Origin: Pohlia nutans
Taxonomy: Eukaryota; Streptophyta; Bryopsida; Bryales; Mniaceae
NCBI GenBank assembly: GCA_022496805.1
Contig: CM040096.1
Span: forward strand, 8,185,501 to 8,249,500
Direction: 5' to 3'
DNA length: 64,000 bases
In this document: in pieces, positions 43,413-53,341 of the stretch
Layout of the letters: each line of letters begins with the position of its first letter
Numbering within the stretch: position 1 is the stretch's first letter
Program-made: the position numbers and the translations under genes
Notes under the pieces: generated by a model
Seen by the model: the letters and a program-made list of their open reading frames with translations, nothing else
Told to the model about the DNA's origin: nothing
The model's database searches: none

Positions 43413-45388
43413 CTCCTTCTGTTTCACAATAAAACCATGGTTTCTGCATAAACTCCGTGCCAGAATAAAACCATGGTTTCGTTATTACCACTACTCATGC
43501 CTATCATTCACGGCTAACAACGCCTCTGCACCCAAACGGACCTCCTCCGGGCATGACAGAGACGTCGGCAAGACATCATGGCGAAGCAACACGGCTTTAG
43601 CCATATGAGGAATCTTGTATCGATTTCCTCCGCCACACTTTATGCATTCTATCATACAACCTTGCCATGTTAGAAAAATGTTCGTGAGCTTTTGCCAGTG
43701 CAGATCCTGGAAAGCATTGATGGTAGCTGAAATCAAGTCGTTAGTCCCCTTTTGATGGACCTGGTGCTGCAATGATTGAATTGCCCTAAAGAATCCGAGG
43801 TCAAGGACATTCATGTCCGGGCTGTTAGGAGGCTGCGACACCAATTCAATAACTTGTCCGTCTTTAGAGAGTTCCGCTTCTACAGCCGGGTCATCCCTAG
43901 AAACATGAGGACGGGCGTTGTCTTGCTGGATTTTGATGGTGTTTGTGCGTTTGCCATGCCAACCTCGCGGAAACCTCTCCCTCACTGCCGGTAGCACATT
44001 GTTGATCAACATTTTGCGGATCTCCTCCTTGTTGATAGACTCAATACATTTTGTCACCATTGACATATCACGCTGACGATTTTTACTGCTGTGTTTAGCT
44101 GGTTCTTAATAGACAAACGGCCACACCAAGCTTGCCGTCAAAGAACTGATTCTTGACGGTGTTGTGGCGAGGTGCCGCGACTGCACACATGAACATCACC
44201 TTAGTAATGAACCGTTTGCTTTTTGCCGTTCGGTGCGGAGGTTCTTCGCCAGGGGCCAGCAAGAAACAGGCAATTTGCTCCGTTATATAGAACCACTTCT
44301 CGTCAATGTGGACTTGATCCATCATGTCCTGGAATTCGTTTTGATTGTCTGGGTTCAACATCTTTAAAAAAAATCGGAGACGCTCAATTTGGTTTTCATC
44401 TGTTAGGAACGGCTTGATTGCATTGGAGTGTCTCTTAATCCGGCCATCCTTGATGGCGCGATGGATAGTTGACGCAGACAGACCCATACCTGCAGCGAGC
44501 GCTCGAACGTTTTTTCGGTTCACCAAAGGAATCGATTTGATGAGGTCCGAGTCGATCTCCTTCTTCTTGCGACCCGAGCGGCCACGTTTACGGGCCATCA
44601 CATCTATGCAAACGCTACCGTCAGCTCTGGATTCCACTGCGCGCTTCCAAATGCACGAGATGGTTGCACACGTGACGCCGAACATGCTCGCAGCGTTCGA
44701 TAAGGCGCCTCGCTTGAGCTTCATCTCTTGTTGGTCGCCTTTGACTCGAGTCAGCAGGTATTCCACCAACGCACGCCGACCGTCTGCCGTCAGGTTGGGC
44801 TTCATCTTCCGATTGGAGGGAGATTCGATCTCCGGATGCACACGAATGGCACTGCTTCCAGCATCATCGAGACAATTCATGTGGACTGCTCTGTCAACAA
44901 CAATTTTCTCATGAACATGTGACATTGGCACACAAGATAACCTCCAGGAAAAACGATTTACACACACTCAATGTCTTGATCACGAGCTGCAACTCTCTCG
45001 ATCTTCTCACGATCTGCCGAGGTACTCACTCACTCACTCTCATTTCCAACCGTTGAAGCTAGCAAGCCTTAACTATGGCACTCCACCTGATTACAACATT
45101 GTAATTCAAGGTGATGTATCAAGCTTTGTATATCAGCGACGAACGGTCCACTTGCTCAATCAGATCGACACAGAGCTCCCAATTTTGCTTTTCGGCAACT
45201 CGTTATTTGAAAAGCGCACGTTATTTGAAAAGCGCGTTCTTTAAAAACGCTTGAAAAGCACCGATTATTTTAAATGCGCTTGAAAAGCGCGTTATGTGGT
45301 TAAAAAGCGCATTGTGGTTAAAAGCCGGTCACTGTTCTTAATCCCGCACTAAAATAGAAACCACGGTTTTATTTTGAAACAGAGGGAG
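43413..45388 (-). mobile_element. Complete mariner-like element (plant MLE)
   Basis: The left TIR CTCCTTCTGTTTCACAATAA and the complement of the right TIR, CTCCCTCTGTTTCAAAATAA, continue together through AAACCRTGGTTT. TA flanks both sides (43411-43412 and 45389-45390). The 1976-bp element has the size and gene placement of plant mariners and contains one transposase gene on the minus strand. A GAAAAGCGC-rich low-complexity tract lies at 45185-45335, upstream of the gene. Possible source of Stowaway mobilisation such as 38650-38751, by analogy with known MLE/Stowaway pairs. Confidence 0.9.
43491..44967 (-). pseudogene. Mariner-like transposase with one frameshift and one stop
   Basis: Two minus-strand open frames (44967-44095 and 43491-44066) together cover a typical ~500-residue plant MLE transposase. 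The N-terminal helix-turn-helix part includes RGALSNAASMFGVTCATIS. The basic ARKRGRSGRKKKE follows, then LSASTIHRAIKDGRIKRHSN. The first catalytic Asp is in QVHIDEKWFYITE, the second in KIQQDNARPHVS, and the third in SPDMNVLDLGFFRAIQS (DD39D type). Near 44090-44130 one base is missing and a TAA interrupts the frame just after, so the gene cannot make full-length protein. Otherwise it is well kept, which suggests recent loss. Confidence 0.88.
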
Positions 45389-46010
45389 TACTTCATAGAG
45401 TTCAATGTATTTACTGACTGGAAATTTCATACCATTATAACAATGCATGTGTAAAAGGAAAAAGACAAAAAAATATCCTTATACGACCCACTCAAAATTG
45501 ATAAAACAAACTTTTGAAACTCTAATTCAAATGATCATGTTGTGAAAAATCATATAAATTTGGTATCATCAAAAATGCTGCATGTGTTGATGGAAAAAGA
45601 AAGAAAATTCGGTAAAAGAAGGTGCTACTCAAAAATGTGAAAACAAACATCTATCAATTTGTAGAGAAGGAGCAATATACCGGGCTTCCTAATTGAGTCT
45701 TAGATGATGTTGGTCATCTTCTACTATGTCATGTTGTATTGTCTTCTCCTACTCTTTGATGTGATGTCATTGTGCTATTGTTTCTCCCCTTTGATGTTTT
45801 GGCTCTTTGTTGTACATGTACACATGATCCATGAGCTGCAAGGACGCTTCAAAAAATCATTAGGGTTGGTAAGTTTTCTACATGTTACTTTAATAGTTAA
45901 AAACTGTAATCAAAAGTATAGCAGATTTGAAATTTTACTTCGAGATAGAATGAAATGTAGCAAAAGTAAATTTGAAGTGATACTTACCAAAAATGTTACT
46001 GCATGCAGAC
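45389..46010. other. AT-rich spacer, no gene seen
   Basis: Between the mariner and the DDE transposase. The open frame on the plus strand at 45704-46189 runs antisense into the DDE gene and has no family resemblance. Confidence 0.5.
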
Positions 46011-47797
46011 TTATTTTTTCCTTGCCATTCCACGGATTGAAGCCATGGAAGCTGTACCATGAGAAGTGGAGAGTTTCTCAACTCTTGAAAGTGTGTCTTT
46101 CATTACTGCGTCCAAACTCTCTTCAACATCCATGTCCTCATCTTCTAAATTTTTGTTTGTATCCACTTGAATGCTTGTATCTTCCTTGAACAAAGATGAC
46201 TTCATGTTTTGTATGATGGCATCTTTTTGAAATTCAGGGTCGACGAACGAAGTAGTCCGCACTTGCTCCATCCCACCTTAACCATATCTTGCTTGTTGCA
46301 AATAGATAACCATGAAGTAAACAACTAAGAGCAAAGTAGAGGTTTCAAGGTAGACATTTTAAAATCAACCTTGATGTTAGAGTCTGTGTCAATCTGACTT
46401 GTAATCATGCTCATCGTATACTTGTTGAATTCTTGACGAAAAACAGGCTTGAATGGACGCTGTAGAATCACATTTTCAGGTTGGTAGATGCTAGTACAAT
46501 TTGCCGGGATATATAAGACGTGAATTTGGGGATAATTCTCCTTCATCCACTCCCTGAATTCTTTAGAGATATGCACGCTCCAACAATCAACCAACCAAAT
46601 CATCTCTTGAGTTTTAGGTAAACCCAAGAGACTAATTTGCAACCGTAGATAGCTTGATAGAATTGTCTTGACAAAATTCTTGCATGTCTCCATAGTAGAC
46701 CAATGATTGTGACTAAATGTCAAGTCCCATCCACAATCAACACATTCTCGTCTACTATCGTTCAATGGTGGTAAAGATCGAGAAGTAAGTCCTTGAAAAA
46801 CAACTTGGAAAGGTAAAACTTCACCTGTAGCGGCAGATGAAACAACTACAGTCACTTGTCTTTTGTCCTCTAGCCCATGAGCATTTACTTGTTTAATTCC
46901 CTTAGTATCCCATGTTTTTGCTCCTCTTGTAGGTACCAAATGAATACCGGTTTGATCACTGTTCACAACAAGAGAATTAGGAATGTTGTGAACCTTAATC
47001 AAATAAGCACACCTTTGTGCCATAGTCAATCCTTGCAATTCAAAGTCGTCTGGAAGTTTCCCTGCAGCCGTTGTTGCAGCACGATAACTCCAATTTAGTT
47101 CAGACTTGACAAAAGCCTTTGTCCACTTGGTAGAAACTTTAAATTTCTCATCCTCAAGTAATTGAGGTTCACGCTTTTGAATAAGGGCTTTTATCAAGGG
47201 CTGCATGATAACAGCGGAGAGTGGTTGACCTCTAGCACGTTGCTTTCTTAGTATACTGCAAATCTCATCTCTAAGGGTGGGATAATCAGTGAGTATAGGG
47301 CAATGTTGTGAGGCCTTGACAAAATACATGCCAAGTTCCACACAACGCTTGTAATTTTCTTTGAGCTCGCCATTAGGATGGAACCACTCGTACATTGTGC
47401 TCCTCGCAAGATAGTCATAGGGGCTATGTAAGGATCTTGGTTGTCTATACGCTGCCCTCAAATACATCAATGCATTCGTAATATTCCTAGCTTGTTACAT
47501 AACTTTGAAAATAGGAGGCCAAAGGGAAGGAGTAAACCAATTTTTATAGCTGCCCCTTGGTTTTGAAACGAGAGGCTTCATCCGCTCGACCTTTGGCTTC
47601 AGAAATGGTGCAGTTCCGTCCTTCTTTGGCCTCCCCACCGGTCGCTTTGGAAGTGCTTGCTTGGTTATGGATCGTTCTTTCTCCAACTTGTCATTCAAAA
47701 CGGCAAACTCCAACTCCGATCTCCTCTCCATTTCCTCCTTACTGATAGGGGCAAAAAACCCCAAATCTAATCGTTTTTGAGTAGGAGCCATAGCCAC
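46011..47797 (-). pseudogene. CENP-B/pogo-type DDE transposase, broken
   Basis: Minus-strand frame from ATG 47797 with an AT-hook-like RPVGRPKKD, a TAA at 47495-47497, and then 380 open residues in the same frame. Motifs: NSDQTGIHLVPT (first Asp), then IWLVDCWSVHISKEFREWM (second Asp), then LYIPANCTSIYQPENVILQR, where related proteins usually have Asp after QPA. A TAG at 46325 and a frameshift near 46250 separate the last part (GWSKCGLLR, DPEFQKDAIIQNMKSSLF). The domain is the DDE_1 superfamily endonuclease. With two stops and a shift it is not functional as read. Pairs with the accessory gene upstream on the same strand. Confidence 0.75.
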
Positions 47798-48049
47798 AAC
47801 AAAACAAGTACCAAAAGCACTCTAAACCACAATCAGAGTACGAATCTTACAAAGAAAGAAAAAGCTCTTTCTTACGCATTGAACCAAACGCAAATAAAAA
47901 GAGAATGCTCATTCAACTCATCGTTCCAATTTGGACCATTTTCGCCGAAAATGGATGAAAACATAACACTCAATGAAAATCGTAGACGAAAATTAAATAA
48001 GACAGTTAGCCGCCGGGAAAAAATTAACATTAGCTATTAATAGCCGAAT

Positions 48050-49049
48050 TTTTAATAATTATTTTTGAAAGTGCCAACCCCCACTTTTCAAACTTTAATT
48101 AATTATTCGACATGAAAGTGCCGACCCTGCCTTCCTACTACGGTATTCCATTTTTTGAATGGTTTTGGTCAAAGGCCCAAAAAATCAAGTGTTTTAGAAT
48201 TGTTGGAGTTGGTGTTTTCATTAAATGTTTAAGTTGGCACATGATACATTTTTTGGCTGTTCGGATTGGAAAATAGACTTCATTATAAATCATACATTGT
48301 AATATTTCAAGTATGCAAATTGTAGGGCTTTCACATTTACAAAACAAGTGAGGACCAATAGGGGTTAACCATTATGGGTTAGTCTACATATTAGTTTTGG
48401 GTGCATTGTTGATTTTGGGTGCTTCTACCTTAGAGATTGACACACTTAATTATATATACACCTCATTGCCTTTTGTTTGGACTAATCCCTTATGCACCAA
48501 TAATCCATAGTTCTAAAATAAAAATTATTATCGTACCCAACTATCATAGTCGACCTCATACATAGAATAATTAATATATTTGGAAAATTCTTTTTCCACA
48601 AATTCAAGATTTTTCTTTTCTTCATACAAATTGGATTTTTAACATTAAGTTGCAATCAAATTAAAAAGTAAAAGCGTGTTGAGGTAGGCTTGAGGTACAC
48701 CTCAAGCCTACCTCAACACGCTTTTACCCTAAACATTAACTTGTGATGAAATTGAATTATAAATGCATTGCTTTAAGTAATTGTAGAATTTTAGTAAAGT
48801 TAATTATTCTGGTCATTTAATGTCATGCATGTTGAGTGTTTTTAGGGTGTGAATTCAATTAAATTATCCTTCTTTTAACATTTTATGCCTAATTTGCTTG
48901 TGGGGTTGTTTTGTTTTTATTTCATTAGTTCTTTTAGTGTATGATTTTCTAAAATTTTGGTTGTAGACATGCATTTATACTTCTACCATTTTATAAAGTT
49001 TTTGTAGTAATGAAATCACTTTATTTCATTTAAATGTAGTACAATAATT
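48050..49049. other. Spacer between the two genes of the DDE element; contains a perfect palindrome
   Basis: AT-rich with no coding signal on either strand. The 60-bp palindrome at 48668-48727 is listed separately. Confidence 0.5.
48668..48727. repeat. Perfect 60-bp palindrome
   Basis: A 29-base arm, GTAAAAGCGTGTTGAGGTAG followed by GCTTGAGGT, is mirrored exactly with a 2-base centre. It has no recognisable target duplication. It could be a minimal MITE or a structural element of the surrounding transposon. Confidence 0.9.
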
Positions 49050-50836
49050 TTATAGTCGGAAATCCATGACCTTTCTAGTTTCTAAACGGAACTCTTCTTC
49101 TGTATATACGCCCGCTTCTCTTAACTTGAAGAAGTCAGCTAACTTCACGCTACGAGCCCTTGCGGAGTAGAAATTGGCTTTTTGGGCCTCTGAGTCTAGC
49201 TTGGCTTGAGCTTCTTTAGTTTTCGCCGTCATAAATGCTTCTCGATGAGGTTCTCCGTTTTTATAAGATGTTGCCATTGTGTTGATGCCCTTCGCTTGTT
49301 CATTGAAAATCATTGCCTTTGAGGGTGTCTTTTCTTTCTCTTATGCAGCTCCAGATGTTGGGGTTGTATTGCCGCTAGGTTGAGGTTGCTAAGAACTTGG
49401 TGAAGCACTGTTGATTTCAGATGTGGTCAATCCCGGGCTTCGACGATCAATGGCAGCTTGGCGACCACAAAGTACATTTTGGGCCGCATGTCCATCAGTT
49501 GCTCTAATTTGCTCTAAAATGTCGTCGGGTTGCGATGTGGCTTTATCAATTCCTTCTTCATTGCTAGTTCCAGTTTTTATTTCTTTTAAAGTATCCCGTA
49601 AACGTTCTTTCAAGGTCTCTTTTTGGAAAGTTTGGTGTGGATGTGCTTGTATGAAATCTTGATACACTAGTTTCCATACCATAGCCGGGACCAATTGATT
49701 TACTGCTATTTTTCTACCCTTACTATACTTTCCAAAATGTATATTATACGATGATACCATGCATGCCAATTGTTGTGATTCAATGATTTGTCTAGAAGAC
49801 CTAGATGGTACACTAGACAACTGCGATTTTATTTTCTTGGTTGGAGGAGGATTTTCAAAAATCTCACAATCCTCTTCAAGCAAAGTGGGCAGAGGAGATG
49901 CAGCCCGTGAAAAGATAGGTGAAGTATCATATGAGTTATTAGGTGATTGTATTGGTGATGAATTTAATGAGGGGATGTTTGAAAATGCAACATTTTGCTT
50001 TTGTAGCATACCCTGAAATTGGACAAAAATATTCACACAGTAAATGCATCTAAATCGCAGTAAACTCATTAAACCCAATAACACTCTAAAAATGTAGTGA
50101 AAAATGCAGTGAATAACGCAATGAGAACCCAGTGAAAAGTGAAAACGCAGTGAAAGCGCAGTGAAAAGTGAAAACGCAGTGAAAAATGATAACCCAGTGA
50201 AAACGCAGCAATAACGTAGTAAAAACGCAGCAATAACGCAGTAAAAACGAAAAACGCAGTAATAACACAGTGAAAACGAAAAACGCAGTTATAACACAGT
50301 GAAAATGAAAAACGCAGTTATAATATAGTAATAATGCAGTGAAAATACAGTGAAAAATACTGTAAATAACGTACAAAAAACATGATAACTAACATAGTAA
50401 AATCAGTGTAAAAATCGCAGTATAAATTGTAGTATAAAACACGATAAATACACAATACATACACATTGCAAAACATACATATTTATCAATATGCTTGATT
50501 CAATAAATTAAGGAAAGAGTAAAATAAAACTTAATTAGTAATTATTAAATAGTGTGAAATTATTAGATTGATTCAATAAAAGGATGAAGTGATGACACAA
50601 AGAAAGTATGGAAATTCATAATACAGATCATTATGTGTCACCAAGCAAAATGAAAACCTCACCTGAATATGTTGCTGCTGTGGTTGAGTTGAATGCCACT
50701 GTTGGGCTTGCGCTGGAAGTGGAGGCAGCCCTCCAACGTCAATAAATGTAGGCAACCCGCTAAGGTTTTGAAATGCAGGCGGGGCCTGTCCTCGACCACT
50801 GTAAGCATTCGCACCATCTGTCCACGACCATGCCAT
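49050..50836 (-). pseudogene. Accessory protein gene of the DDE element (putative)
   Basis: Minus-strand exon 1 is 50836-50663 (MAWSWTDGANAYSGRGQ to QPQQQHIQ). A GT..AG intron joins in phase to exon 2 from 50012. Exon 2 reads GMLQKQNVAFSNIPSLNS, then a basic/Ser-rich part, KYSKGRKIAVNQLVPAMVWK, and QTFQKETLKERLRDTLKEIK. After a TAG (49389-49391) and a second in-frame stop it continues, EAQKANFYSARARSVKLADF and FKLREAGVYTEEEF, to 49050. The combination of a helical block and a C-terminal coiled region recalls DNA-binding partner proteins of two-gene transposons, but I do not recognise the family. It shares strand and neighbourhood with the DDE transposase. Decayed. Confidence 0.5.
50097..50440. 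repeat. Low-complexity AACGCAGTGAAA repeats (intron of accessory gene)
   Basis: More than twenty degenerate copies of AACGCAGTGAAA / AATAACGCAGT fill the single intron of the accessory gene. Confidence 0.8.
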
Positions 50837-50869
50837 TGATTTCCACGATCAACACCGCTTCATATCTAC

Positions 50870-51560
50870 TTTGGAACTTCACAGAAACTTTAGATCAACT
50901 TTGATCTAAACTTCAGGAACTTCAGAAACTTTGATCAACTTCAGTTCAGTCAAAACATCAATCAACAAACTTCAAAACACCGATCGGTTCGTGAACTTCA
51001 ACAACTTCAGTTCAAAAACTTCAAAACGCCAATCAAAACACCGAATGGTTACAGAACTTCAAAACATCAATCAGTTATTGAAGTTCAAAAACTTAAGTTC
51101 AAGAACTTGGAAACACCGATCAACACCGATTAGAACACGGAACTTCAAAACTTCAGAAACTTTAGCTACAGTTCGGCTAGTTGCAACTACAGTCCGATCT
51201 TGTACACAACTACGGTCAAACCAACTTCCAAAGTACTCTTTGCAATTTCAGTCCGATCAACACGGATCGAAACACTTTTACTTTCAAAACTTTAGTTCAA
51301 CTACAATCCGGCTCCTTGCCGATCAACTTCAGTCCAATCAACACCAATCAACAACAATCAAAACACTTTTACTTTCAAAACTTCGAAAATTCAGTTCACA
51401 GTCCGGCTCCTGGCAACTACACTCTGATCAACTTCAGTCCGATCAACCACAGTCCTATCAACTTCAACTTAAGTACTTTTTGCAATTGAAGTCCGATGTA
51501 CTCAACTGAAGTACTCCTTGCAACTAGACTTCGATGTACTCAACTGCAGTCCGGCTCCTT
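50870..51560. repeat. Degenerate AACTTCA-based tandem repeats
   Basis: Arrays of AACTTCAAAACACCGATCA-type units (50870-51160) merge into GTCCGGCTCCTTGCAACTAC-type units (51170-51560). The open frames here are by-products of the repeat. Confidence 0.75.
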
Positions 51561-52379
51561 GCACTGGACAACCCTTGTCAAACGGCTCGTTGCACTAGAC
51601 AACCCTGGCCAAACAGCTAGCACCACTTGCAAAATTAATTTTAGACACTCACAAGTTTCACATTTGTTGTGTCGACACCATACACGCAGCACGCAATGTT
51701 TCTAGTAGCAAACTCAGTCATCCTTCTTTTCTTTCCGGAAATAAAACTCGTCTGCCTTTTAATTTTAGAACCTAACGCTTCCTCCTTTTCTTGTCTACCG
51801 GGCCAGAATATTGACTGATACAGTACCGGAACAAGGAGATTTCAAGACTTTACGAATTTCTCTATTAACTTAGTTTAATTTGATGATCCCTTCAATTTTA
51901 GGGAACGGGCCATATCCTCATCTGTTGTCTGGAATGTATTTCCTTGCCCTCAAAGTCCATGCTGGATGGCCTGGACCACCCCTCAATCACCCCTCCTCAA
52001 ACCTCGTGCATGGTCAAGCATGCCCACCTGGCTTCAAGCCGAAATTAGACCCCCTCTTAAATTCCAGTGAATTGTCAGATTTGCATCTAAAAATGAATTT
52101 CTAGAATTGAACAGGAAGGCCGACGCCTGTATGGCCCACTCGGGTGGCTAGATCGTGGCTGTCTACCCAATTGAAAGGCTGAGATTGATCCAGACCTTGC
52201 TCAAAGTCGAGGCTGGCCTGTCGCTAGGGTCGCTAAGGGAGTTGAGTTGAGCGCAGAGGGAGCGGAACCAAGCGCGGAAGAAGGGGAACCGAACTCGCTA
52301 CAACGGGTCACGTTAAAATGCCCCCATCGAACTTCGTGGCTTCCTATTTTGGGCCGACTCCATCCGTCCCTGCCCTACT

Positions 52380-52625
52380 GCCTCATCCCAGCGTTCCCGA
52401 GTCCAGCGTTCCCAACTTCCTCGTTCCCGGCGGACATCGTTCCCGGCGGCGGCGTTCCCGAGTCCAGCGTTCGCGTCGGCAGTCCTTTCCGGCGGACATC
52501 CTTTCGTCGGCAGTCCTTCCCAGCCACGATCAGGCAGGCATGTCCACTAAGACAGGCATGTCCACCAAGGGAGGCATGTCCAACAAGGGAGGCATGTCCA
52601 ATAAGACAGGCATGTCCGACAAGAT
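52380..52625. repeat. GC-rich repeats with a 15-bp minisatellite
   Basis: First a degenerate CGTTCCCGAGTCCAGCGTT / GGCGGACATC block (52390-52520), then five to six copies of the 15-mer GGCATGTCCACCAAG (52546-52625). Two overlapping plus-strand frames stay open for 140-190 codons because the unit length is a multiple of three; I do not call a protein. Confidence 0.7.
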
Positions 52626-52811
52626 TGATGGGGTCAACGATCGATGTCCTACACTTGATCCTGAAAAATCGGATCTAGGGTTTGAACCAGATTTAGGGTT
52701 TGAACCGGCTCTTCAATACTTAAGGGCTCACTTTTGTGTGCATCTTCATTGTCACAATGGTGCCTCCATGAACAAGGTCGGACTTGTTGCATTCAAGATC
52801 ATTTTTCAGGT

Positions 52812-53000
52812 ACATTTTTTAGATTTTGTTTCACTTGTTTACATGATCTTGCTCACTTGTTCGTACAATCTTCCTCCATTTGTATAATGTAACTTCCTCG
52901 TTTGTTTACATGACCTAGCTCCATTTGTTTCCACAATATGCCTTAACTTGTTTACACAATTTGGCTCAATTTGTTTACTCAATTGTGCTCCACTTGTTTA
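52812..53000. repeat. ~31-bp degenerate tandem repeat
   Basis: About six copies of a unit containing CACTTGTTTACA and a CAATTTGGCTC-type half, just upstream of the MULE transposase. Possibly part of its 5' leader or subterminal region. Confidence 0.6.
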
Positions 53001-53341
53001 GGGTTTCCGTCTATTAGTTTTGCTTGTATATCTTACAATGAATCCTCGTATTCGTTAAAATAGTGGATTTCATTTGAATCTCACATCTAAGGAAACAATG
53101 GCATACATTGGCCACTTTCAAGTGCCATCATTTTTGTACTTTGAAAGAATGATATGTACACTCGAGTCCAAATCTTGTTCTCCTTGTTCACGAGAACACA
53201 CACTTTAATTTGTAAAGGGTTGAGTATTTCAAGGTTGTTCATTGTGCAATGTTTAGTTCTCGATTCAGGATTGAAACTGAAAGTCAGAAATGCGTTTTTT
53301 TAACAATACGTTGTTCAGTTGTTGTGTCCAGTACAAACCAT

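Noticed and set aside
44345..44914. 189-codon plus-strand frame
   Set aside because: Antisense shadow of the mariner transposase.
50931..51509. 192-codon plus-strand frame
   Set aside because: Made of degenerate AACTTCA repeats; no domain.
52247..52887. Two overlapping long plus-strand frames
   Set aside because: Openness comes from tandem repeats of 15 bp and other GC-rich units; the peptides are purely repetitive.
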